Made by a program: the position numbers and the translations under genes | In this document: piece after piece, positions 19,020 through 27,241 of the stretch | Layout: every line of letters begins with the position of its first letter | How positions within the stretch are numbered: the first letter of the stretch is position 1 | From: Viridibacterium silvisoli | Lineage (GTDB): Bacteria; Pseudomonadota; Gammaproteobacteria; Burkholderiales; Rhodocyclaceae | NCBI RefSeq assembly: GCF_036017035.1 | Contig: NZ_JAYXHS010000001.1 | Span: 1 to 64,000, forward strand | Direction: 5' to 3' | DNA: 64,000 nt | The notes under the pieces: generated by a model | The model's database searches: none | What the model saw: the letters and a program-made list of their open reading frames with translations, nothing else | Told to the model about the DNA's origin: nothing

Positions 19020-20279
19020 ATGAAAGCTAATCAGCTAGCGCTATTGGCGCTGCTTGCTGGCGTGACGGCGGGCGCCAATGCGGCCAACCGGCCCGCGGGT
19101 TACACAACCGTCTGCACGGAAGGCAAGACCTGCTCCCTGCCGGCCAATACCAACGTCGCTTACGGGCGCTCGGACCAGTTCACCTACAAGGTCCTGAGCG
19201 GCAGCTTCGTCTGCAGCGAAGCCACTTTCGGCGCAGGCACGAAGGTCTCCGGCGGGACCAACGAGTGCTCGGCACCTTCCGGCACCTCCTCCAGTTCCGC
19301 CAGCAGCACCGCACCCAGCAGCTCGTCATCGAGCAAGTCCAGCACTGCACCATCCAGCAGCTCCTCCTCGAGCAAATCGAGCTCGGTGCCTTCGAGCAGC
19401 TCCTCAAGCAAGTCCAGCTCATCGGCCGCCTCGTCCGGCGGTAGCGCCAACGTCAAGCTGCCGGCATGGCCAGGTTGCCCGGCCTATGTGAACCCGAGCG
19501 AGACCGTGGCACTCACCGCCAGCATCAGCGTCCCCGCGGGTACGACCTACGACGGCGGCGGCAAGCGCTTCCAGCTGAGCAATGGCGGCCAATCCGAAGG
19601 CCAGCCACCTGTCTTCGACCTGCAGGAAGGCGCAACGCTGCGTAACGTCGTCATCGGCAATCTCGCCGCCGACGGTGTGCATTGCGTGGGCAACTGCACG
19701 GTCTACAACACCTGGTGGGAAGACGTGGGTGAAGACGCGGCTACCGCATTGGGCGGCCCGGGCACGACGATGCGCGTCGACTGCGGCGGCTCCTTCCTCG
19801 GCACGGACAAGACCTTCCAGCACAACGGCCAGGGCACGCTGCACATCACGCGCTTCGTCGCCGACAACTGGGCAACAAAGGGTGGCAAGTTCTATCGCTC
19901 TTGCGGCGATTGCACGGGCAACAAGGGCCCACGCACCGTCATCATCGAGAACTCGCGCATCCACAACCACCAGACCATCGTGGGTGTGAACAGCTCCTAC
20001 TCGAACGGCTCGCCGCGCGACAGCGCAACCCTGCGCAACGTGCTGCTGTTGCGCTGGAACGGTGAAATCGAAGTGTGCTCGACCTACAAGGGCGTTGAAA
20101 AAGGCTCTGGCTCTTCGAGCAACATCGGCTCGGAGTGGAACACCGCAACCTGCAACGTCAGCCCATCGGACATCACCGCAGTCGACAAGACGGGTGGCAG
20201 CAAGAAGACAGGTATTGCACCTGGCAACGGCGTGGATCCAGCACCGGTCAATCGTATCCAGGAAAACTGGACGTACTGA
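19020..20279 (+). CDS. Secreted pectate lyase, polysaccharide lyase family 3, with serine linker
   Basis: 419 residues. ATG with AGGAG 9 bases upstream. Signal peptide about 1-21. Residues 22-85 form a small domain with four cysteines (TTVCTEGKTC, SFVCSE, TNECSAP) found as an N-terminal appendage on some secreted lyases. A serine-rich linker spans about 86-140. From about 146 to the end is a PL3 catalytic domain (VFDLQEGATLRNVVIG, ADGVHCVGNCTVYNTWWEDVGEDA, FQHNGQGTLHITRF, KFYRSCGDC). PL3 enzymes cleave polygalacturonate by beta-elimination with calcium. Such polyserine linkers are typical of Cellvibrio/Saccharophagus-type plant-wall degraders, so transfer is possible. An own promoter and terminator make it monocistronic. 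Substrate was not tested here. Confidence 0.92.
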   Translation: MKANQLALLALLAGVTAGANAANRPAGYTTVCTEGKTCSLPANTNVAYGRSDQFTYKVLSGSFVCSEATFGAGTKVSGGTNECSAPSGTSSSSASSTAPSSSSSSKSSTAPSSSSSSSKSSSVPSSSSSSKSSSSAASSGGSANVKLPAWPGCPAYVNPSETVALTASISVPAGTTYDGGGKRFQLSNGGQSEGQPPVFDLQEGATLRNVVIGNLAADGVHCVGNCTVYNTWWEDVGEDAATALGGPGTTMRVDCGGSFLGTDKTFQHNGQGTLHITRFVADNWATKGGKFYRSCGDCTGNKGPRTVIIENSRIHNHQTIVGVNSSYSNGSPRDSATLRNVLLLRWNGEIEVCSTYKGVEKGSGSSSNIGSEWNTATCNVSPSDITAVDKTGGSKKTGIAPGNGVDPAPVNRIQENWTY

Positions 20280-20311
20280 TCTGCACGACTGAGGTTTATG
20301 CAAGACCTGAG

Positions 20312-20340
20312 CGCCCGGAGAGAAATCTCCGGGCGTTTTT
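20312..20340 (+). terminator. Intrinsic terminator of pectate lyase gene
   Basis: Stem CGCCCGGAGA / TCTCCGGGCG with a GAAA tetraloop followed by TTTTT, about 33 bases after the stop. Confidence 0.9.
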
Positions 20341-20354
20341 CATGGGCACCCGGA

Positions 20355-21242
20355 CTAGCGAACACCCGCAAGCCCCGGCGAGGTCGTCAACCGTAATTCG
20401 TGAATGACCACCTCGCCGTAAGCATCCGGCGCTTCGTCCTCAAATGGCGTCTTGTAAGTCGAGCGATTGCCCGTGCTCGACTGGATGTACATGCCCGCCT
20501 TCCAGTAGCAACCTGCCGTTTCGATGCGGATCGGCGTGTCGCGCACGATGGTCGGTTTGCCGTTGTAGAGCACGCTGACCTTGCCTGCCTGCGCGATTAT
20601 TTCCACCGTGAAGGTCTGGCCGATTTCGTAGGCAGGGTCGATGACGTAGGTGTCCTTCGCGTTGTTGAGCCGCACCTGCAGCGCGCCGCGCTTGCTGAGA
20701 TGGCCCGGTGAGTCGCCTTCGAACTTGATCATCACGACGTCATCGCGTGCGTTGTGGATCTGCCCGACCGTGACCTGCGGTTTGTTGAGCGGGACGGCGG
20801 TGATGGCCTGGCGGATGAACATGCGGCGCTCGAGGTTATCTGCCAGATCCCAGCTGGCGGTTTCGTAGCGCACGAGTTTTTCGCCTTCCCACAAACTATT
20901 CATTTCGCGTAGTTCGCTGCGGGCGAAGCGAGTGTTGTTGCTGGTGCGCGTGCCACCTGCGTTTGCGCGGAAGACGACGCCGTCGCCGGACGCAGCGGTC
21001 AGGAACCAGGGCGGCGCGGTGAAGCGCGCAAGCTCGGGGAAGCCGATTTCATCGGCCCATGCCCGGCCCTTGCGACTCGGCACGGGCAGCGTAAGACGCC
21101 ATGCGTGCAGATGGTCGAGTTGTGCGAGGTCGGCAGGCAGCGGCTCTGCGCTAACGGCGGATGCTGCGGATAGATGCAGGGCTGCGAGCAGAAAGGTCAC
21201 GCCGTAGCGTTTGAAGCGACGTGCAAAGCGGAATTGGCGCAT
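20355..21242 (-). CDS. Secreted alginate lyase, polysaccharide lyase family 7
   Basis: 295 residues. N-terminal signal peptide about 1-32 (VTFLLAALHLSAASAVSA). All three PL7 signature motifs are present: RSELRE (108-113), QIH (161-163) and YWKAGMYIQ (246-254). These supply the Arg, Gln, His and Tyr of the active site. PL7 enzymes depolymerise alginate (poly-mannuronate/guluronate) by beta-elimination outside or in the periplasm. It is convergent with the pectate lyase gene and next to a porin, suggesting a polysaccharide-scavenging locus. There are no mannuronate catabolic genes nearby. Related glucuronan activity in the PL7 fold cannot be excluded. Confidence 0.9.
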   Translation of the reverse strand: MRQFRFARRFKRYGVTFLLAALHLSAASAVSAEPLPADLAQLDHLHAWRLTLPVPSRKGRAWADEIGFPELARFTAPPWFLTAASGDGVVFRANAGGTRTSNNTRFARSELREMNSLWEGEKLVRYETASWDLADNLERRMFIRQAITAVPLNKPQVTVGQIHNARDDVVMIKFEGDSPGHLSKRGALQVRLNNAKDTYVIDPAYEIGQTFTVEIIAQAGKVSVLYNGKPTIVRDTPIRIETAGCYWKAGMYIQSSTGNRSTYKTPFEDEAPDAYGEVVIHELRLTTSPGLAGVR

Positions 21243-21323
21243 GAATGTCTGTTCCCGAGCTGGCGAAGTGCGTGAGCCTGCTACACGGAGAAAGCTTTGC
21301 CAAGGGCGGCGCGCGCCTGGAAG

Positions 21324-21351
21324 AAAAATCCGCGCGTCCGGAGACGCGCGG
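21324..21351 (-). terminator. Intrinsic terminator of porin gene
   Basis: Read on the minus strand: CCGCGCGTC, loop TCCG, GACGCGCGG, then ATTTTT. It lies about 75 bases after the porin stop. Confidence 0.85.
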
Positions 21352-21425
21352 GAAAGACGAGCATTCTGGGGGAGCTCGCCAGGAGAGAGCGATGAGCCCG
21401 GTCGGGGACCGGGCCGCAGGGACGA

Positions 21426-22628
21426 TCAGAAGTCCTTCATGATGTTGATCCAGCTCTGGCGCTTGTCGAGCTTGGCAACAGAGCTGCCGATAAAGCCCGG
21501 CGCCGTGCCGTCGAACTTGCCGCCAGTGATCGTTTCATTGCGCTGGAAGTCCTGCCTGGTCGTCGTTGCACCAATCGCCAGGGTCTTGCTCAGGTAGTAA
21601 TACGCCGCCATGCCGTAGCCCTTGCCGCTATTGCGCACCTGTCCCATATCGTTGAGGCGGGAGTAGTAGGCACCGGCCACGATCTTGTCGCGCCAGGTGT
21701 ATTGCGCGTCGATCGACCAGTTCTTTTCCTGGAAAGCGGGTCCCTGCGCCGCAACAGCGCTTGGGTTGTAGCCGCTGTACATGAAGTAGGCGGTGCCGAG
21801 CTTGACCGAGGGGATCGGGCGGATCGTGTAGAAGACCTTGGAGAACTGGATGCTGTTGTTCTGGTTGCTCGGCCCAGTAGGATTGGCGGCCGCCGCGTTG
21901 GTGTCGCCCTTGCGATTGAAGTCATAGCCCCAGGACATGAACGGCCTGTTGCGCTCCATGTCGTTGCTCACGCTGCCATAGGCACCTTCGAAACCAACCG
22001 AATAGAAATCGCCACTGCCCACGCCAGCGATATCGCTCACCCCGCTCTTGCGATTGTCGCCAATGGCATAGGAGCCCTTGAGCGCCCAGTTCGTCGCGGC
22101 AACCGGAATCGCCGCCGTGCGCAGTTCAGCGTTGCGCTGGGTCAGCTTCGTCTCGCGCAGCAAGGCAACGCCGTACTGGATGTTGTTCACGTCCTTGGGT
22201 GACGACATGTAGGGTTTCTCGGCCACCGTGTAGTTGTGGCCGGCCGGGTTCTGCACCCCCATCATCAGGTAGCCGATCGGCGAGGTCAGCGACAGCGACT
22301 TGCGGTCGTTGGCATTGAGGCCACCCGTTGTGCCGTCCTTGCCTTCGAAAAAATTACCGAAGCGCAGGTCGATGTACACCTCCGCACCGAAGCCGCTGCC
22401 GAGGTCTTCCTTCGCCTGGACCAGCAGGCGTGAGGTCGTCATCGCGTTATCCGACATGGTCTCGGTGGTCTTGCCACCACCAGGCGTGCCATTGGCCGCG
22501 TCGTTGTTGCTCTGCTTGGTGAAGGTGTAGCCGGCATCGATACGGCCGCCCACGGTCACCGTCGTCTGCGCCTGCGCTGAGCTGAGGCTCAGACAAGCCA
22601 CGGCAGAGGCGATGAGTGTCTTTTGCAT
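21426..22628 (-). CDS. Gram-negative porin (beta-proteobacterial trimeric type)
   Basis: 400 residues. Signal peptide about 1-20 (LIASAVACLSLSSAQAQ). The mature protein begins TTVTVGGRIDAGYTF and shows alternating beta strands ending in a terminal Phe (NIMKDF), the BamA recognition signature. This is the Porin_4/OmpC-like family of beta-proteobacteria, a 16-strand general diffusion channel. ATG with GGGAG about 8 bases upstream. Its 5' region holds two hairpins and a LacI-like palindrome, so it may be sugar-regulated together with the nearby lyases. No regulator gene is adjacent. Substrate specificity cannot be read from sequence. Confidence 0.9.
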   Translation of the reverse strand: MQKTLIASAVACLSLSSAQAQTTVTVGGRIDAGYTFTKQSNNDAANGTPGGGKTTETMSDNAMTTSRLLVQAKEDLGSGFGAEVYIDLRFGNFFEGKDGTTGGLNANDRKSLSLTSPIGYLMMGVQNPAGHNYTVAEKPYMSSPKDVNNIQYGVALLRETKLTQRNAELRTAAIPVAATNWALKGSYAIGDNRKSGVSDIAGVGSGDFYSVGFEGAYGSVSNDMERNRPFMSWGYDFNRKGDTNAAAANPTGPSNQNNSIQFSKVFYTIRPIPSVKLGTAYFMYSGYNPSAVAAQGPAFQEKNWSIDAQYTWRDKIVAGAYYSRLNDMGQVRNSGKGYGMAAYYYLSKTLAIGATTTRQDFQRNETITGGKFDGTAPGFIGSSVAKLDKRQSWINIMKDF

Positions 22629-22650
22629 TACATGTCTCCCTTGATGTGCT

Positions 22651-22677
22651 CTGCCTGCAGCCCTGCTTTGCAGGCAG
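22651..22677 (-). promoter_or_regulatory. Inverted repeat in porin leader
   Basis: Perfect 9-bp dyad CTGCCTGCA / TGCAGGCAG with a 9-base loop, 22 bases upstream of the porin ATG. Could form a leader hairpin. Confidence 0.5.
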
Positions 22678-22679
22678 TA

Positions 22680-22687
22680 AAACGTTT
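22680..22687 (-). promoter_or_regulatory. AAACGTTT core, possible secondary LacI-family half operator
   Basis: An 8-bp palindrome, identical to the core of the longer palindrome at 22809-22824 and about 130 bases from it. Two spaced sites would allow looping; this is inference. Confidence 0.35.
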
Positions 22688-22696
22688 AACTTTCTG

Positions 22697-22722
22697 GGCG
22701 TGACAAACCGGCTTGTCACGCC
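22697..22722 (-). promoter_or_regulatory. Perfect 10-bp dyad upstream of porin
   Basis: GGCGTGACAA, 6-base spacer, TTGTCACGCC. It may be an operator or an RNA hairpin in the porin leader. Confidence 0.5.
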
Positions 22723-22808
22723 GGTCTGCAGAAACCCCTGCTCGACAAGGCGCACGCGGTGCCGGAGAGCCAGCCCCTTCGTGCCCGTGCAAAGCGGGAC
22801 GCGACGAA

Positions 22809-22824
22809 AGGTAAACGTTTACCT
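22809..22824. promoter_or_regulatory. LacI/GalR-type operator candidate
   Basis: AGGTAAACGTTTACCT is a perfect 16-bp palindrome with the central CG typical of LacI-family operators. It lies 180 bases upstream of the porin ATG. No LacI-family gene is in the window. Confidence 0.55.
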
Positions 22825-23042
22825 TGCTGCAGAAAAGTACGTGTCTACCCTGATGCGCGCCATCCGATCGGGCGCGATCAAGGACTCATCGACCGACGAT
22901 AGGCGACAATCCGTCTGGGCTGGGCGTTGCTGGCGCCACGCCTCCACCTCACCTGCAATGCGCCAGCACAGGGCAGTTCTCTCAAGTCGCCCTCTTCTTC
23001 CCCCATCAAGCCTGACACTGGCTACGAACCTGCGAGGTCTGC

Positions 23043-23630
23043 GTGAGCATCTACTACTCCATGGCGGCATTTGCGCTAGCTGCGTCGATCTCGCCCGGCC
23101 CGGTCAACATCGTCTCGCTGAGCGCTGGCGCACAGCACGGTGTCGGACCAGGCATGCGGCACGTGTCCGGCGCCACGATCGGTTTCACGGTGCTGCTGCT
23201 CTTGGTCGGGCTGGGCTTGCACGCCCTGCTGACGCAGTACCCCATCCTGCTGCAATTGATCCGCTGGGCGGGTATCGCCTTCTTCCTCTACATGGCTTTC
23301 ATGCTGGCCACCGATAGCGGAGAACTCGACGCAGACCATGCGGCGCGCCAACCATCCTTCATGCGCGGAGCGATCATGCAATGGCTGAACCCCAAAGCCT
23401 GGCTTGCAGCAGCAGCCGGCATGGGCGCTTTCGCAGGCGGCGGCGACACGCTATTGGTATGGCAGTTCAGCGCGATCTACTTCGTGATCTGCTATCTGTC
23501 ACTCGCATGCTGGGTAGTTGCCGGCAGCTTCCTGCGTCCATACATCAGCAAGCCCGCGCGAGTCCGGCTGTTCAATCGTGTGATGGCGGCCCTGCTGACG
23601 GGCTGTGCGCTAGCCTTGATCGTGACGTGA
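23043..23630 (+). CDS. LysE/RhtB-family amino-acid or metabolite exporter
   Basis: 195 residues, about six transmembrane helices, inner membrane. GTG start with GAGG about 5 bases upstream. The family signature SISPGPVNIV is at residues 15-24, and the central QWLNPKAWLAAAA motif is typical of LysE/RhtB transporters that expel amino acids or homoserine lactone-like molecules using proton motive force. Length is normal (about 200). Monocistronic, divergent to the porin. Substrate is unknown. Confidence 0.88.
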   Translation: MSIYYSMAAFALAASISPGPVNIVSLSAGAQHGVGPGMRHVSGATIGFTVLLLLVGLGLHALLTQYPILLQLIRWAGIAFFLYMAFMLATDSGELDADHAARQPSFMRGAIMQWLNPKAWLAAAAGMGAFAGGGDTLLVWQFSAIYFVICYLSLACWVVAGSFLRPYISKPARVRLFNRVMAALLTGCALALIVT

Positions 23631-23796
23631 TGAGGGCCTGAGGCTCACGCCCTCCTCGTCGCGCCTGCCGCCGTCATGACAAGCCCCTCTTCCGGGAAAA
23701 CTCGAAGCGGGTATGCTTCCGCCCGATCAGCACGATCAATGACAACGCCGTTGTCACTCAATCCGCTTCAACCTCTTCTCACTACGACACGACACC

Positions 23797-24243
23797 ATGA
23801 CTTACGTGAAAGCTCTCCTCATCTCGCTTGTGGCTCTCTTCGGATACCCGGCAGTCGCAGGCCCTTACACCACAGCGGCCGGTACATGCCTCACGGATAA
23901 CACGACGGGCAAGGAACGCAAGGAACTCGCCCGATGGATTTTCATGGCCATGGCAGCGCATCCGGAAATGCGCGACCTGACCACGGCAAGTGCCGAAGCG
24001 CGTGACAAGACAGATCAATCCATGGGAAAGCTGGTGACCCGTCTGCTGAGTGAGAACTGCGCGGCACAGACACGTGCGGCAGTGAAGAACGAAGGCAGCG
24101 AATCCTTGAAAGCCGCATTCGGAATACTGGGCCAACTCGCCATGCAGGAAATCATGTCAAACGCAGAGGTCAACGCGTCGATAGGCGGGTTCGAGAAGTA
24201 TCTCGACAAGCAGAAACTGGAATCTGCCCTCAGCACGAAGTGA
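23797..24243 (+). CDS. Hypothetical secreted protein
   Basis: 148 residues with a Sec signal peptide (about 1-21, ending AVAG). The mature part is largely helical, with two cysteines (GTCLTD, SENCAA) that could form a disulfide. No family recognised. The ribosome-binding site is weak. It lies between lysE and the convergent hydratase gene with no functional link visible. The plausible composition and signal peptide support it as real. Confidence 0.7.
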   Translation: MTYVKALLISLVALFGYPAVAGPYTTAAGTCLTDNTTGKERKELARWIFMAMAAHPEMRDLTTASAEARDKTDQSMGKLVTRLLSENCAAQTRAAVKNEGSESLKAAFGILGQLAMQEIMSNAEVNASIGGFEKYLDKQKLESALSTK

Positions 24244-24258
24244 TGCGCGCGTAGATCA

Positions 24259-25062
24259 TCAAACAGGTGGCGCGGCGGCAGCTTGCGCCACCTGCACGCT
24301 CGCGCGGCCCAATGGCTCACCTGCCGGGCCAGAAAGGCGCGCCTCCATGCATGATGGATGCATCGAGAAATGCATGCCATTCCACGTACCGGTCGTGACG
24401 ATATCGCCGGCCATCACACCGCCCCACAGCTGCGCACCTTCATTGGCCCACCAGGGCAGCAATGCGAAGGGATCGACGTGGGGATGGCCACCCGTGGCCT
24501 CGGCACACAAGGCACCGTCCACGAAGCTCTGCATGGTCAGCGCATGCCACGCCAGCCCCTGCCAGTCACACAGTGCTTCGCCGAGCACGAAGGCGCCATG
24601 CAGCATGCTGTCGGCCAAGCGCAAGAATGGACCAGCTGCAACGTAGTCCTGCAGTGCTGTATCCACAATCTCGATCGCCACGTGGGCGCTGCCGATGGCA
24701 GCCAGTACCTCGTCGCGTGACCACGGCTCGCCACGCGCCGGCAGGTCGCGCGCAAAGCGCACCGCGATTTCTGCCTCCATACCGAGGAGCCGGAAGTCTG
24801 CCGCCGAAATGCTTGCAGCATGGGAAATGATGCGCGGCATGGCAGCACGCACCGGCACGGGACTATCGCTGCTGTTTCCGATCTTCCAGGCGCGGGGCCG
24901 GGCGCTGCCCAGCAGGCATTGCCACACCGCGGCCTGCACGGCATAGGCCTCTTCACGTGAAGCGATCTGCAAGGCCTCGCACTCACTGACGCTCAAGGCT
25001 TGCTGGCTGGCGCGAGCCGCAGTGAGGCGATTTGCGAGCTTGTCGATATCCGCCGCACTCAT
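24259..25062 (-). CDS. 2-keto-4-pentenoate hydratase-like (FAH superfamily) enzyme
   Basis: 267 residues from the ATG that overlaps the hydantoinase stop as ATGA; the longest frame extends 13 codons into that gene and is unlikely. It resembles the MhpD/2-keto-4-pentenoate hydratase branch: helical N-terminus, WKIGNSSDSPV, the metal-binding LGMEAEIAVRF and GDIVTTGTWNG near the end. Known members add water to 2-hydroxypentadienoate or decarboxylate oxaloacetate-type acids with Mg. In this operon with a hydantoinase and an AMDase-like enzyme, no meta-cleavage genes are present. The true substrate is therefore probably different and unknown. Confidence 0.8.
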   Translation of the reverse strand: MSAADIDKLANRLTAARASQQALSVSECEALQIASREEAYAVQAAVWQCLLGSARPRAWKIGNSSDSPVPVRAAMPRIISHAASISAADFRLLGMEAEIAVRFARDLPARGEPWSRDEVLAAIGSAHVAIEIVDTALQDYVAAGPFLRLADSMLHGAFVLGEALCDWQGLAWHALTMQSFVDGALCAEATGGHPHVDPFALLPWWANEGAQLWGGVMAGDIVTTGTWNGMHFSMHPSCMEARLSGPAGEPLGRASVQVAQAAAAPPV

Positions 25063-26504
25063 GTGCGCACGCGCGGCTTCGCGGGCGTGGGCAAATCGCA
25101 TGGAATGTACTGCCCCTGGCCTGCCGCGCCGAGGAACTTGCCGCGCTCTGCAACCACTTCTCCACGCAAGATCGTCATACGTGGCCAGGCCTTCACGCGC
25201 ATCCCTTCATAGGGCGTGTAGTCGACATCGTGATGCAGGTTTTCATTGCGGATCTCGATGTCCAGGTCCGCATCCCAGATGACGAGATCGGCATCGGCGC
25301 CGATAGCAATCGAACCCTTGCGCGGATAGAGCCCGTACATCTTGGCAACGTTGGTCGAGGTCAGCGCCACGAAGTCGCAGATATCGAGGCGCCCCTCGAG
25401 GACGCCCGCGGAGAACAGCAGCGGCAGGCGCGTCTCGATGCCGGGCACGCCATTGGGAATCTTGTCGAAGGATGCATCGGGGCCTGCGCCCAATTTCCCG
25501 CCCTCGCCCGCGAAGCGAAACGGCGCGTGGTCCGACGAGAACACCTCGAAGACACCGCCCTGCAAGGCATCCCACACGACTTGCTGATTGGCCTTGTCAC
25601 GCGGCGGCGGACTGCAGATGCACTTCGCGCCGTGCATGTGACCATGGTGATCATCCATGTCGTCCGCGGTGAGGAAGAGGTACTGCGGACAGGTCTCGGC
25701 GTAGATCTTCAAACCCTGCGCCTGCCCCCAGCGGATCTGTTCGATGGCTTCACGACCCGATACATGCACGATGAGTATCGGCACGTCGACGAGTTCGGCC
25801 AGCGCGATAGCCCGGTGCGTGGCTTCGCGCTCAACCAGCATCGGCCGCGCAGCCGCATGGAATTTCGGCGCGGTATGCCCGGCTGCAATGAGGCGCTCGG
25901 TCAGCCAGGCGATGCAATCCGTATTCTCGGCATGCATCATGATCATGGCCCCCTCATGGCGCGCAGCGGCCAGCACGTCCAGCATCTGGCGGTCGTCAAG
26001 CTTGAGGTCGTCGTAGGTCATGTAGACCTTGAACGAGGTGCAACCTTCGCGCATGACCTGCGGCAGCTCCTCCTTGAGCGCGTGTTCGGTCGGCTCGCAG
26101 ATGATGAGATGGAAAGCGTAGTCGACGGCGGCCTTGCCCGCAGCGCGGCGATGCGATTCGGCCACGGCCTCCATCAGGCCCTGTCCCTTGAGCTGGCTGG
26201 CGAAAGGAATGACAGTGGTATTGCCGCCACAGGCCGCGGAGCGTGTCCCGGTCCAGAAATCGTCGGCCATGACGGAGCCATCCATCATCGGCTGATCGAT
26301 GTGGCAATGCCCGTCGACCCCGCCCGGCAGCACGTAGCGCCGCTCCGCATCGATCTCGCGCTGGCCGGCCGCCAGATGTTTCCCCAATGCAACGATGACG
26401 CCACCTTTGATGCCGATATCCGCATCGAAGACGTCTGCAGCCGTGGCACAGCGTGCGTTGCGGATGACCAGATCGAATGCTGCCTCAGGTGCCTCAGCCA
26501 CCAT
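25059..26504 (-). CDS. D-hydantoinase / dihydropyrimidinase-family amidohydrolase
   Basis: 481 residues from the ATG sharing one base with the previous stop (TGATG); the longest frame begins 26 codons earlier inside that gene. Metal-site motifs of cyclic-amide hydrolases are all visible: GGVDGHCHID, carboxylated Lys in CTSFKVYMTY, HAEN, HVSG and SSDHAPF. The length fits hydantoinases (about 460-485). The family opens hydantoin, dihydropyrimidine or cyclic imide rings in the cytoplasm. It is the middle gene of a coupled operon. There is no carbamoylase gene, which argues against ordinary D-amino-acid hydantoin use. The substrate is open. Confidence 0.88.
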   Translation of the reverse strand: MVAEAPEAAFDLVIRNARCATAADVFDADIGIKGGVIVALGKHLAAGQREIDAERRYVLPGGVDGHCHIDQPMMDGSVMADDFWTGTRSAACGGNTTVIPFASQLKGQGLMEAVAESHRRAAGKAAVDYAFHLIICEPTEHALKEELPQVMREGCTSFKVYMTYDDLKLDDRQMLDVLAAARHEGAMIMMHAENTDCIAWLTERLIAAGHTAPKFHAAARPMLVEREATHRAIALAELVDVPILIVHVSGREAIEQIRWGQAQGLKIYAETCPQYLFLTADDMDDHHGHMHGAKCICSPPPRDKANQQVVWDALQGGVFEVFSSDHAPFRFAGEGGKLGAGPDASFDKIPNGVPGIETRLPLLFSAGVLEGRLDICDFVALTSTNVAKMYGLYPRKGSIAIGADADLVIWDADLDIEIRNENLHHDVDYTPYEGMRVKAWPRMTILRGEVVAERGKFLGAAGQGQYIPCDLPTPAKPRVRT

Positions 26505-27241
26505 CAGGCAACCTCCGCAAACAGCCGGCCCCAGCCCTTGATCTGCTTCGTGTCGTAGTCGAGCATGCGCAGCATCTTCCACAGCACGGTGCTGACGGTG
26601 TCGTAGACCGGAATGCCGTAAGCAGCTTCCCAGCGTTCAACCAGGTGCGCGGCCTTGAGGTTGGTACAGAAGGTGCTGATCGCCGCCGGCTTGGCCCTCG
26701 CCTTCGCCACGCTGGCCACCATATAGGTGAGCTCCGTCTCGCTGACCTCCGAGAAGTCGAAGTTGGTGCTGATACCCAGGTGCTTCTCCGCGACACAGCT
26801 CATACCCTCGGCCGCGAAGTTGGTGATGATCTTCTCCTGCACGTCATCAAGATACGGCGTGACAAGCCCCAGCGTTTCAGCGCCCGTCTTGTGCATGATT
26901 TCGGCCAACGCCAGCGTGGAAGTCGTCGCGGGAATGCCGGTTGCATCTTCGATGCGCTGGCACAGCACGCGATCGGCTTCCAGCCCCAGCCAGCCGGCCG
27001 ATGTGCCGCTCCAGCCGATGCATTGCACCTTCGCGTCGGCGAGCATGCTTGCAGCGGCGAGAATTTTCTCGTCGTCAAACTGGCCCAGCGCCTGCGGCTT
27101 GAGCGATATCTCAGTCACCGGAAAGCGCGCGAAGTGCGCACTCACGCCCGGCGCCGCCGCGCACAGCGCGCTGGTGAGAGGTTCGAGAGAGGTGTTCGAG
27201 GACGGTGTCAGGACACCGAGCAAGGTACGTTGCGTGGTCAC
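26504..27241 (-). CDS. Asp/Glu racemase superfamily, AMDase / maleate isomerase-like
   Basis: 245 residues from a GTG with a perfect AGGAGG 9 bases upstream. The longest frame starts 49 codons earlier with no site and a sequence that does not fit the family. Motifs: LTPSSNTSLEP at the N-terminus as in maleate isomerases, SGTSAGW near residue 76, TPYLDDVQEK, STFCTNL near 195 and a terminal GWGRLF. The first catalytic cysteine of racemases is replaced by Gly (SGTS) while the second is kept, the arrangement known from arylmalonate decarboxylase. First gene of the operon with hydantoinase and hydratase. Decarboxylase, racemase or isomerase chemistry cannot be decided by eye. Confidence 0.8.
   Translation of the reverse strand: MTTQRTLLGVLTPSSNTSLEPLTSALCAAAPGVSAHFARFPVTEISLKPQALGQFDDEKILAAASMLADAKVQCIGWSGTSAGWLGLEADRVLCQRIEDATGIPATTSTLALAEIMHKTGAETLGLVTPYLDDVQEKIITNFAAEGMSCVAEKHLGISTNFDFSEVSETELTYMVASVAKARAKPAAISTFCTNLKAAHLVERWEAAYGIPVYDTVSTVLWKMLRMLDYDTKQIKGWGRLFAEVA

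Larger units (their letters stand above)
22629..23042. other. Intergenic region with several dyads between porin and lysE-type gene
   Basis: 414 bases separating divergent genes. The porin-proximal half contains two perfect inverted repeats and two AAACGTTT cores, listed separately. The lysE-proximal half shows no clear promoter. No gene is supported here. Confidence 0.6.

Noticed and set aside
19180..19456. Minus-strand frames rich in Leu/Glu or Cys/Trp opposite the pectate lyase
   Set aside because: They are the complement of the serine-codon linker repeat, not genes.
22616..23317. Plus-strand frame of 233 codons covering the porin upstream region
   Set aside because: It crosses the operator dyads and the lysE start in another frame; the GTG-start LysE protein is clearly the real gene.
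23632..23653. GAGGGC...GCCCTC inverted repeat after the LysE gene
   Set aside because: Only six base pairs with a long loop and no T-run; too weak to call a terminator.
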